Source of the DNA: Nyssa sinensis
Taxonomy: Eukaryota; Streptophyta; Magnoliopsida; Cornales; Nyssaceae
DNA: 64,000 nucleotides
Direction: 5' to 3'
Assembly: GCA_008638375.1 (NCBI GenBank)
Contig: CM018052.1
Coordinates: 12,731,506-12,795,505, forward strand
Shown: one piece after another, positions 10,179-19,709 of the stretch
How the letters are laid out: each line of letters opens with the position of its first letter
How positions within the stretch are numbered: the first letter of the stretch is position 1
Position numbers and translations under genes: made by a program
Notes under the pieces: generated by a model
Told to the model about the DNA's origin: nothing
The model's input: only the letters and a program-made list of their open reading frames with translations
The model's database searches: none

Positions 10179-10670
10179 ATGATGGATGATTCCTTGCCTG
10201 AGTTGGGAATAATTAAACTGTGGCCAAAAGTTAACCCTCCCCTATTTTCAGTCTCCAAGGAAGGATTGAAGGAGGCACAAGTCTTCTTGTTTCCTCTGGT
10301 ATCTAATCGAGATTTCTCCGATTGGTGGTGGCCCCTCCCTGATTCAACCGAGGCCTGGAGCGTTGGTGATGAAGACGAAGGTGAGTTGCCTCCTCTTCCT
10401 CACGCCCTGTCAGAGACCCTTGCTCCAAGTGGCTGGGGTGAAACAGACGGTGTGAAGAAGAAGATTGAAGGTGGGTTGCCTCCTCCCGCTTATAACTCGG
10501 CAGTGACAACTGCTCTGAGGGAGATAAATGGGGGCCGCCTTCTCCCTTTTGTGACGTGGCAGGAACCTTTGCTTCAATTGGCTGGGGCGTTATGCGGATT
10601 ACAAAGGTGGAGAATGAAAAGTCTCCTGAGGCTCAGAGCCCTCATCATCCGTTGGTCATGGGACCAGTGA
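10179..10670 (+). CDS. Possible second antisense ORF, unknown product
   Basis: An ATG at 10179, about 75 bp after the expected transcription start of module 2, opens a frame of 163 codons. The protein is acidic and rich in Trp, Pro and Leu (WWWPLP; GDEDEGELPPLP). Two repeated DNA blocks (GTTGCCTCCTC and CCTTGCT-CAA-TGGCTGGGG) suggest a diverged internal duplication. I recognise no domain. From about 10665 a different frame reads as an acidic, Trp-containing segment (SDSDDEMAWALLDADWG), so the gene may be spliced or frameshifted. A short upstream frame begins at 10148. The coding call is weak. Confidence 0.3.
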   Translation: MMDDSLPELGIIKLWPKVNPPLFSVSKEGLKEAQVFLFPLVSNRDFSDWWWPLPDSTEAWSVGDEDEGELPPLPHALSETLAPSGWGETDGVKKKIEGGLPPPAYNSAVTTALREINGGRLLPFVTWQEPLLQLAGALCGLQRWRMKSLLRLRALIIRWSWDQ

Positions 10671-10894
10671 TAGTGATGATGAAATGGCCTGGGCACTACT
10701 TGATGCAGACTGGGGTTCAGGGTTCCTTCCTTTCAAATGGAGCCGATGAAGGCGGTTTTGAAGGTTTTGGATCTTGTGCCCCTTTATCATCCCAGGAGAA
10801 GAGCCATTATGTTGCCAAGCGTAGCTTCTGTAATAGCTTCTGTAATAGCTTCTGTAGTAGTGTCTTTGTACTGATGTAAATCTTTTGAGTTATC

Positions 10895-10900
10895 AATAAA
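10895..10900 (+). other. Poly(A) signal AATAAA after second antisense unit
   Basis: AATAAA followed by a GT/T-rich stretch (GTTGAATTTCTTCTTCTC). With the TATA at 10071 it frames an antisense transcript of about 0.8 kb. Confidence 0.4.
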
Positions 10901-11189
10901 GTTGAATTTCTTCTTCTCAGATCTGATGTTTTCTGTGAATGTGCTCTTTTTGAAACTTAAGCACCTTCTTATGCATCTCCGATTGTTCTGAAAATAAATC
11001 AAAGAACTTAGAAAAATGCCAGAATCGAAGTACTTTACCTTTGGTTGAAACCATAGTACTGGTTCGTTTGACAGTTAAGCCAAATAATATAAGTGTCAGA
11101 TCCGAGGTGTTTCGATCTAGGAAACTTTAGGTGATAGATGCTCGGAACTTCTGCTTCGAATAGACTGGATCACAGAATCTGCTAACTGA

Positions 11190-11926
11190 AGACGGACCAG
11201 GCTCGGAAGGCCTGTGCATTAAAGTAGTCTAGGCTCGGTAGGCCTGCATATTTTATGAACTAAGTATTTAAGATCCGTATAACATGGACCAGACTCTGAA
11301 GGTCTGTGCATTATAGATGGACCAAGTCATGAGACTTGTGCATTGATATATGGACCAGGCTCTAGAGACCTGTGCATTATAGATGGACCAAGTCATGAGA
11401 CTTGTGCATTGATATATGGACCAGGCTCTGGAAGCCTGTGCATTAATAGATGGACCAAGTCAACACTCGTACATTATGGACCAGGCTCTGGAGGCCTGTG
11501 CATTGATAGATGGACCAAGTCATAAGACTTGTGCATTAATAGATGGACCAGGCTCTGAAGGCCTGTGCATTTGTACATGGACCAAGTCATAAGACTTGTG
11601 CATTAATAGATGGACCAGGCTCTGAAGGCCTGTGCATTTATAGATGGACCAAGTCATAAGACTTGTGCATTAATAGATGGACCAGGCTCTGAAGGCCTGT
11701 GCATTTATAGATGGACCAAGTCATAAGACTTGTGCATTAATAGATGGACCAGGCACTGAAGGCCTGTGCATTTATAGATGGACCAAGTCATAAGACTTGT
11801 GCATTAATAGATGGACCAGGCTCTGGAGGCCTGTGCATTTATACATGGACCAAGTCATAAGACTTGTGCATTAATAGATGGACTAGGCTCTGGAGGCCTG
11901 TGCATTTATATATGGACTGTTTTATG
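11190..11926. repeat. Tandem array of alternating 33/34-bp hairpin subunits
   Basis: About 19 subunits (9-10 dimers of about 67 bp) plus a few decayed ones at the left end. Each starts ATGGACCA and ends TGTGCATT. Odd and even units differ in the centre: one carries CAAGTCATAAGACTTG (6-bp stem, 4-nt loop), the other CAGGCTCTGAAGGCCTG (5-bp stem). It lies just beyond the end of pol, the 3' region where Tat/Ogre elements are known to carry hypervariable tandem subrepeats. Units at the right end are most uniform and those at the left most diverged. Confidence 0.92.
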
Positions 11927-11945
11927 GAAGTAAAAGATAACATCT

Positions 11946-13916
11946 TTATTGATAATACTTCCGCAAGTGTTCTACGTTCCATGGCCTAGGAACAGGTTTC
12001 CCAGTCATGTCTTCAAGCCAGTAAGTGGTAGGTCGAACGACCTTCGTTACTTTGTAGGGGCCTTCCCAATTTAGTGACAACTTTCCCATGGTGGGATCCT
12101 TGGTGTTCTGAAAGACTCTTCTTAAGACGAAGTCTCCAACTTGAAAGTTGACTGTCTTGAGTCCTACCTTGGATTTGTTGACCATTCTTTGCTGATAAGC
12201 TTCCATCCTGATGCTGGCTTGATCCCTTTTCTCTTCGAGCAAGTCCAAGTTTTCCATCAGCTGCTGATCATTGGATTCTTGCTCGAAGGCCTCAGTCCTC
12301 AGAGTTGGCATACCGATCTCAACCGGGATTACTGCTTCTGTTCCATAGGCTAGTGAGAAGGGAGTTTCAGAGGTGGGAGTTCTTCTAGTTGTTCTGTAGG
12401 CCCAAAGGACTCCAGGGAGTTCCTCTGCCCATTTTCCTTTGGCCTGTTCCAACCTCTTCTTTAACCCATCAAGGATTGTTCGGTTGGTGACCTCGGCTTG
12501 CCCATTTGCTTGCGGATGGCCTGGAGAGGCAAAGTGTTGCCTGATGTTGAGATTTTCGCAGAATGCCTTGAAGCCTTTACCAGTGAATTGTGTCCCATTG
12601 TCCGAGATAATTACACGTGGTATGCCGAACCTGCAGACAATGTTCTTCCAAGTGAAGCTTTCGACTTCCTTTTCTGTAATATGCGGTAAAGGCTCGGCTT
12701 CGACCCATTTAGAAAAGTAGTCGATGGCCACCAAGAGGTACTTCCTGTTTGGAGGTGCTCGTGGTAACGGGCCCACAATGTCCATTCCCCATTGAGCAAA
12801 GGGCCAAGGACTAGGAATCGAGATGAGCTCGTGCTGAGGCTGATGTTGGTACGGGGCAAATCGCTGGCATTTGTCACACTTCCGAACATACTCTTTAGCC
12901 TGTTTCAACATGCCGGGCCAGTAGTAGCCCTGTGATAGAGCTCGGTGGGCTATAGTTCTGCCCCCATTGTGATTCCCGCAAATTCCCTCGTGAATTTCAG
13001 CCAAAACATATTGTGACTCGTCTGGAGCCAAACACTTTAACAGAGGTTGAGAATACGACCTCCTGTAAAGTTTGTTGTTCAGGATTAGGTACCGAGCCGC
13101 TCTGATTCGGATTCTCTTGGCTTTGTTTTTATCCTCTAGAAGAAGCCCGGATCCTAGATACTGGAGGATTGGGGTCATCCAGCTCTGGGGTTGTTCGTCA
13201 ATTTGAGCAACTGATGCTTCCTCAATGCTGGATCCTGGCTGAAAAGTGATTTTAATTGTGGAATCTGTTTCTGACTTGAGGCGGGAGGCCATGTTGGCCA
13301 GAGCATCTGCTCTACAGTTCTGGCTTCTCTCAATCTTCTGGATAGTGAAAGTCTGGAAGGAATGCTTTAAGTGGTTCACTAGTTCGGAGTACCGAAGCAT
13401 CCTGTCATCCTTAATTGCAAATTCTCCCAAAACTTGACTTACTACCAGTTGGGAGTCAGAGAAGACATCGAGGTTCTGAGCCTTGCATTCCAAGGCAAGC
13501 TTCATCCCTAAGATCAGGGCCTCATATTCGGCTTCATTATTAGAAGCTCTAAATCCCAGGCTGACTGCTTTTTCCGATGTGAGTCCATCAGAGGATTGTA
13601 GTACCAGTCCTACCCCTGATCCTTGATCGGTTGACGATCCATCAATATACAGCAGCCAGGTTCCCGTAGTTTCGATGATTTGCGCTTCGTTCTGTAGTGC
13701 CGGGGTGAACTCGGCTACAAAGTCGGCTAAGGCCTGCCCTTTAATGGAGTTTCGGGGTACATATGCTATGTCAAACTCCCCTAGCTCCACAGACCACTTG
13801 ACCAATCTTCCCGATACCTCAGGTTTCCTCAATATTGACTTTAGAGGATAGGCAGTTGGAATCTCAATTGGATGGGCCTGGAAGTAAGGTCGAAGCTTCC
13901 GAGCTGATATGACCAA
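11946..13916 (-). pseudogene. Pol C-terminal part: RNase H and integrase (Tat lineage)
   Basis: This is the C-terminal 656 codons of the polyprotein, in the same frame as RT and separated from it by one TAG at 14010-14012. An RNase H domain lies around residues 88-215, with acidic residues in YIDGSS, NNEAEYEAL and FSDSQLV; this pattern fits the archaeal-type RNase H typical of Tat elements. The integrase follows: zinc finger H...H at about 12990-12965 and CDKC near 12870, then catalytic D (GMDIVGP, about 12780), D (SDNGTQF, about 12600) and E (NGQAEVTN, about 12495). A GPY/F-type C-terminus (WEGPYKV) ends the protein and there is no chromodomain. It was cut from the polyprotein by the element protease. 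The frame is intact here, but the copy is dead because of upstream stops. Confidence 0.9.
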
Positions 13917-14009
13917 GGCATAGGCCAGGTTCTCTACTTCTGGGTATCTTTTCTCCGTGTCAAGTAGCGCCCTACTGACGTAGAATATAGGCCTCTGTAC
14001 TCCTCTGTC

Positions 14010-15233
14010 CTATCTAACCAATGCGGAGCTGACCGCGTTCTCAGAGACTGCAAGGTACAGGAGCAGCTTTTCTCCTTGTACTGGTTTTGACAGGAGCTCT
14101 GGAGAGGCTAGATACTCCTTTAGTTCTTGGAAGGAGTGCTCGCATTCTTCTGTCCATTGCAAGGCCTTGCTGCCCTTTAGAGTTTTAAAGAAAGGTAGGC
14201 AGCGATCGGTGGACTTGGATATAAATCTGCTCAATGCGGCGACTCTGCCGTTCAGTGCCTGAATCTCCTTTCTGGTCTTTGGCGACTTCAGTCCAATCAG
14301 GGCTTGGATCTGAGTGGGATCTGCTTCGATACCTCTTTGAGAGACAATGTACCCCAAGAATTTTCCCTTCGTAACTCCGAAGGTACATTTCGAGGGGTTG
14401 AGTTTCATTTTGTGCTGTCTGAGGATATCGAAGGTCTGGGCCAAGTGCTGGAGGTGGCTGCCTTTCTGGAGGCTCTTTACCAGCATGTCATCGATGTATA
14501 CTTCCATGGTGCTGTCAAGCAGTGGGCTGAACATCTTGTTCACCAACCGTTGGTAAGTGGCTCCAGCATTCTTCAAACCGAAAGGCATCACTCTGTAGCA
14601 GTAGAGTCCTCTCTCGGTTATGAAGGCAGTCTTTTCTTGATCTGGAGGGTACATCTGGATCTGGTTGTATCCAGAGTAGGCGTCCATGAAACTCATAAGC
14701 TCATGCCCTGCAGTGGCGTCAACCAGTTGATCTATTCTTGGCAGTGGAAAGCTGTCCTTGGGGCATACTTTGTTGAGGTCTGTATAGTCGACACAGACTC
14801 TCCACTTGCCGTTCTTCTTCTTGACAAGCACAGTGTTGGCTAGCCACTCGGGATAGAAAACTTCCCGTATCATCCTGGCGTCCAGCAGCCTCTGGACTTC
14901 TTCGTCTATAATCCGATGCCGTTCGGGAGCCATCGGCCTTCTCTTCTGTTTGACTGGGGGGTGATCTGGATCTACCATCAGTTTGTGAGTTATCAGATTA
15001 GGATCTATTCCCTCCATGTCCCTGGTCTCCCAAGCAAAGATAGAGAGGTTGTTCTTCAGAAACCTGACTATCTTTTCCTGCTCGGTGGGCGTAAGGTCTG
15101 GGCCGATGTACAAATAACGCCCCTCTACTTCTGAACTGACCAGTATTTTGATGGGCTCGCCAACAGGCTTGGCTCGGCTGTCACGTCCCCTTGGGCTCAG
15201 GGGCTCTTCAACGCCGGATGGGCAATCTTCCAC
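14010..15233 (-). pseudogene. Reverse transcriptase part of pol (Tat lineage)
   Basis: About 407 codons bounded by in-frame stops at 15288-15290 and 14010-14012. RT blocks are visible in order: WRVCVDYTDLNKVCPKD, FMDAYSGYNQI, RVMPFGLKNAGATYQRLVN and the catalytic YIDD at 14487-14498, followed by LNPSKCTFGV and KFLGYIVS. A classical RNase H begins at about 14150 but looks reduced. This is what is expected where a second, archaeal-type RNase H follows. The RT copies element RNA to DNA in virus-like particles. All catalytic aspartates are present, so the loss of function comes from the stop codons. Confidence 0.9.
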
Positions 15234-15287
15234 CTCGGGAGTGTGAGTGAAAACCGGATCTGCACTGTCCCGAGTATACTGTAATTG

Positions 15288-15881
15288 CTATTTCGGAGCT
15301 GTCTCCTTGAGGGCAATAGCGTGACATTCTCGTGAGGTTGGCTGACATCCCCGGACCGAGTGCACGCTCTGATTGTGGACGTACTTCAGACACTGATGAA
15401 GGGTCGAAGTGACTGCCCCTATCTGGTGTAACCAGGGTCTCCCGATGATGACGTTGTATGGAGACTTCATGTTCAACACCATGTATTCAGAGATGGTGGT
15501 CTTCTGCCCTTCACCTTCCCCGATAGTGGTAGGAAGGTCAACTCTCCCCAGTGGGGTGCTGAGATTGCCATCAAAAGCTGCCATTACGGCAGTGGTGGGC
15601 TTGACGCTGTCCTGGTCTATGCCCATCCGCTTAAGCGGTTCATAGAATAGAATGTTGACTGAGCTGCCAGTGTCGACTAGGACTCTTCTAGTCTCGAAGT
15701 TGGCGATTCTGAGGGTGATAACAAGGGCATCACTGTGAGGGCAGTGTACCCCTGCTAGATCTTGCTCGGTGAAATGGATCTCTGGCCCTGACTTGAGCCT
15801 CTTTTCGACGTTGGAGACCTGCAAGAAGTTTGGGGCGGTTCTGGCCTCCCAAGCATATCTTTTTCTTGCCCTGTTGGACAT
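15288..15881 (-). pseudogene. Aspartic protease part of pol (Tat lineage)
   Basis: This segment carries the retroviral-type protease motif LVDTGSSVNILFY and, further on, NVIIGRPWLHQ, which pairs with the active-site loop in this fold. It would process Gag-Pol. It is in frame with gag upstream and RT downstream but is closed by a TAG at 15288-15290, and another TAG stands upstream at 15960-15962. Unlike the Athila-like copy at the left edge, the catalytic triad (DTG) is unchanged. Confidence 0.88.
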
Positions 15882-16034
15882 TCCTGTAACAGGGGAGTCA
15901 GCATGGAGAACGTAGATAACATTGTTGTTCTGCCTCTGAGGCTCGTTCCGTCCTTCCCGCTACTCTTGCCTCTGTTCGGGCCTCTGATCTGGCCGCTGTT
16001 GAGGCTTGTCTTCTTGGGGGTTCTGCCTTCCGTC

Positions 16035-17651
16035 TTATTTGACGAACTCCCGAAGACGTCCCTTCTTTATGAGCTGTTCTAACTCATATCGGAGGGTCCT
16101 GCAAGTGTTAGTAGTATGTCCATGATCTTTATGGAAATTGCAATACTTACTTTGGTCCCGGAGGCTGGGATCTCCTTTGATTGGCTCTGGCCACCTCAGG
16201 TTCTCCCGATCTCGGATCTGCCGGAGTACCTGGTTCGGAGTGGTGTTCAAAGGCGTGAAGTTGGTGAACTCCCTTGGTGCGGAGTTGTACACAGCTCTGG
16301 GAGCTGTTTTCTTCTCTGGGCTCCTGGCCCTCTTTTTGTTGGAGTCTCTTCTGTGATCCTCCTTCTTATGATCCTCCCGCTTCGGATTATCCCTCTGGGT
16401 CTGATCCTTGCCCTTCTAGGCTGAGCGGTTGGCTTCTTCCAGGTTGATGTATTTTTTGGCCCGATCCATCAATACTGCCATATCGGCTGGGGGGCTCTTT
16501 GTCAAGGAATCTCTGAAGCCACCTTGGGCAAGCCCGGCAGTAAGGACCGCAACAAGGAATTTCGGGCTGCAATCCGTGATCTCAGTGAGCTCGGTGTTGA
16601 AGCGGGCAATGTAGGCCCGGAGGGATTCCTCCCTGGTCTGCTTAACATTCAGCAGGAATTCTGGCCCCCTTCTGAGCCTCCTGCTGGTCATAAACCTATC
16701 CAAGAACTGCCTACCGAGCTCGTAGAAGCTGGCAACGGAGTTCGGAGGGAGGTTGTGGAACCACTTCAGAGCTGTTCCCTTCAGGCTGGTGATGAACGTT
16801 CGGCACATGAAAGCATCTGAGGCTCCGTGAAGGGCCATCGTATGCTGATAATGAGATAGGTGATCTCCTGGATCTCCAGATCCGTCGTAGAGAGTGAATT
16901 TGGGCACCATGAACTTTCTAGGCCTCTCTTCGGACATGATGGCGTGAGTGAACGGAGTGGCTAGTCTTCCGAGCAGCCTGGCCAGTTCATCCTGCTCTGG
17001 AGGGTTCTGAGGTCCTCTTAAGCCGATTGTCCGGTCCATAGACTCGGCAATCTCCTCTACCCTTCGCGGGTCTCTGAGTCTGACATCTTGTGAACCCTGC
17101 CTGACAGCCTCGGCTTCAGGGTAGTAGGGTGGAGTGCGCCCTTCGGATGGAGGAGGAATCCGAACCGGTGGGACTGGTGCTGCATGATAAGGTTCCTGTG
17201 GTGCCGGGGGTGCTCCCGAAACCCTAGGAGTTGGGGCTCGAGTAGTGCTCCGGTAATGCACGTCGGGAACAAAAGCGGATGTTCCCCAACCAGGGACTGT
17301 TGATGGTTGCGGATCTCGGCCAGTGTGAGCAACGCCTGAGGGGTGCCCAGGCTGGTTAGTGGGGGCCTGCCCACGAAGTTCTTCATTCTCCGTGGCAACC
17401 GGGGGTTGCGTTCCTGCAACGAAGTTGATCGGCGGGCTAGGAGAAGCCGCCGCTTAGTTCTGCGTGAGCGTTGCCAGCGTTCTAGTGATGGCCAGCAATT
17501 GCTCCTGCACCAGTTCATTGTGTCGTTTTATTGCTTCGATCTCTTGTCGCATAGGGTTGGCCGCTGGTCCCTTCCTGCGAGGAGCAGGCGGCTGACGCTG
17601 AGCGTTTTGCGAACTCTGAGTATTCTGTCGTGGTCGGAGATTTGGTGCCAT
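16035..17651 (-). pseudogene. Gag of the Tat-lineage element, two internal stops
   Basis: Gag starts at ATG 17651 (MAPNLRPRQNTQ), 55 bp inside the primer site, and reads to a TAA at 16035-16037. It is interrupted by TAA 17454-17456 and TAG 16416-16418, with the frame unchanged. The N-terminal part is Gln/Pro/Arg-rich. The capsid-like domain (about 16900-16450) includes CRTFITSLKGTALKWFHNL and SLRAYIARFNTEL. Near 16150-16110 is a zinc-knuckle variant, CNFHKDHGHTTNTC, C-x2-H-x4-H-x4-C rather than CCHC. It would form the particle that packages element RNA. Overlapping plus-strand and other minus-strand frames are shadows. Confidence 0.85.
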
Positions 17652-17705
17652 GGTTTTCCGGTGGGGAAAAAGATGAGTTTATGAATAAAGCACGTAGAGA
17701 TTAGT

Positions 17706-17725
17706 CGTTCCCACAGACGGCGCCA
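17706..17725 (-). other. Primer-binding site of the Tat-lineage element
   Basis: The plus strand reads CGTTCCCACAGACGGCGCCA, ending in CCA 3 bp before the LTR start at 17729. On the element's strand this is TGGCGCCGTCTGTGGGAACG. I do not assign the tRNA with certainty. Confidence 0.75.
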
Positions 17726-17728
17726 AAC

Positions 17729-18354
17729 TGATGCTGCACTTTTTGACTCGCAACACGTGAGGGCTCCGTGACCTGTAGAACACTCAGAAAGATGATCAGA
17801 GGACCACCGGATTGGCTTCGGCGGTAGCCGCTCCGATGCTTAAGTAAGTAAGGGAATTGAAAGACTGTATTGAAAGCCAAAGAATGAGCATAAGCAAATA
17901 AAGCGTACCTCTAGGGTTTAATATATAAGCCGTGGTTATCTTTATTTGATTAGGTTTTGCCGCCATGAATATAGGGATTTGATCATCGGAGATTTGCAGT
18001 TACCTTGTGGAGCATTGAATCGTAGATGGAGATAATCATAGATAGTAGTTTCCGTGTTGAAGGCTGTTTCCTTATTCCCCGCTTAACGGTTGTTAAGGAA
18101 ACTATATATGCAGCGTTGAATAAATATTGTCCAGAACAGGAGGTCTGGAAGATGTACATGAGAATATCCTGAATGCTTCATCTGCACTGTATGACCGAGT
18201 TTATCGGTTCTGAATGATATATAAATAAGAATGCCCTGAAGGCTTGTAGCTGTTCTGTATAACCGAAGTATATGAGCTCTGTAGGATCGAGATTTGTTAA
18301 TCTGATGGGCACACGTGTCTCAAAGTGATTGGTATGTCTGTTTGTGGTATATCA
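17729..18354 (-). repeat. 5' LTR of the Tat-lineage element
   Basis: 626 bp, adjacent to the primer site. By eye there are ten substitutions against 6484-7109, nine of them transitions, and no indels. The right-hand target duplication AGTAT follows at 18355-18359. Confidence 0.95.
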
Positions 18355-18359
18355 AGTAT

Positions 18360-19709
18360 AAAAGTCCAAATTGGAAACCGTGAAAGGTTAAACTGACTTT
18401 CTTCGGTATTCTAGACTCAATATTAGAGTCTAAATTAGTAAAAGTGATACTTATGGTAACGAACTATAAAATTTGATGAATAGCGTTAGAACTGAGACAT
18501 GTTTACTGAATTATAGGGAAATCAAAAGGGAAGAAAAAGGTGACAGGATACTGAACTAGAATGCACTGATAAGGTAAGTAAACACTATCTATTACATGTG
18601 GTCTTTCAAGCCACGTTCATTCTATTACTACTAATTTTGTACTCTCGTACGTACCAACTATTATTGTTCCATAATTGATATTGTCCTATCTTTTGGATGT
18701 TTATTGACTGCAATATCATTGAATGTTATATTGTATTGTGCCTTGAAAGGACTACTATTATATGTCCATTGCATGATATTTCATTTTTATGCACTTCTTA
18801 TGGAATCACAAATAATCATGATTTATTACGACTGTCGGATTTGTGCTTAGCCACAATATCCATCCGATGTTTTTTTATTGATAGGACCTACGGGTTGAGT
18901 CTGTGAACGAACATATGGCAATGAGGGAATTTTATGCATTGAGTTATGAGGACATTTTATATGCATTGAGGTTAAGGGGGGTATGCCGGGCCCCAAAAGA
19001 CCGAGGGTCTGCCAAACCCTGAATAGAGTAAATGCATCATTTATGTTTGACTGATATGTTTACGTTTATTGGATTCATAGGATGTTGTCATTCCTTATGA
19101 ATAATTCTATATTGACAGTTCACTCATTGATTGTTACCAATCTATTGCGGCAGTATTGTTATGATGACTAATGTTTATTGAGCTTCTCCATGTTCATGTT
19201 ATATCGTTACTCATGATTGATCATTATGACATACTGTTTATTGGCCATTGTGGCAGTTCATCGTTATTGGCTATCATAGCATCTTATTTTATGATTGGCT
19301 ATCATGTTCACCCTATGAGTTTATATTCTTTCAATGTTAACCCTAACCCATGTCAGAGCTAGGAATTTACTTACTGAGCTTCGTTTAGCTCACACCAACT
19401 TACTATATTTTCAGGTAAGGATGCTGCAGGACCACAGTAGGAGTCCAAGAGCATAGGGGGGACAGTTGAGGAATATGTTAGAAGTGATGTAGTTTCTCCC
19501 ATGTATTCACCACCTAAGAGTGAGGTTATGTTGGTTCTTGTTTTGGCATTATAGAACCATTTGATGTATTTAAGACTTCTGTTGATTTATTATTTAAGTT
19601 TTACATTATAGATTGTTATCATTGATACAAAGAAAGAAAAAAGTAGGGACGGCCACAGGGTCAGCCCCACGATACGAGATCCGCATAGGGTGGGTTTCGG
19701 GTCGTGACA
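18360..19709 (+). repeat. Element 1, 5' LTR, second part
   Basis: Continues the LTR interrupted at 6483 and ends with GGTTTCGGGTCGTGACA. Homologous to 27657-28497 plus 38409-38894. It contains the repeated phrase CCAAAAGACCGAGGGTCTGC, also present in element C. Short open frames here (for example near 18697-18906) are not conserved between copies. Confidence 0.82.

Larger units (their letters stand above)
6484..18354 (-). mobile_element. Complete Tat-lineage Ty3/Gypsy retrotransposon (11,871 bp)
   Basis: This minus-strand element is complete: two 626-bp LTRs (6484-7109 and 17729-18354) with TG...CA ends, a 5-bp target duplication, a primer site beside the right LTR, and a G/C tract beside the left one. 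Gag, protease, RT, RNase H and integrase lie in one frame from 17651 to 11946. That frame has no frameshift but six stop codons (17454-17456, 16416-16418, 16035-16037, 15960-15962, 15288-15290, 14010-14012). A long region between pol and the 3' LTR (7131-11945) holds a tandem repeat array and an antisense spliced gene. Pol order, the RNase H type and the antisense extra gene are features known from the Tat/Ogre lineage. By eye the LTRs differ at ten sites (about 1.6%), nine of them transitions, so the insertion is fairly young. Confidence 0.92.

Noticed and set aside
11190..11926. Regular ~33-bp repeats that superficially resemble a CRISPR array
   Set aside because: There are no unique spacers: the units abut and alternate between two sequences, and they sit inside a plant retrotransposon.
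12141..14843. Plus-strand frames of 60-180 codons opposite the Tat pol
   Set aside because: They are antisense shadows of the RT and integrase coding strand, without their own family signature.
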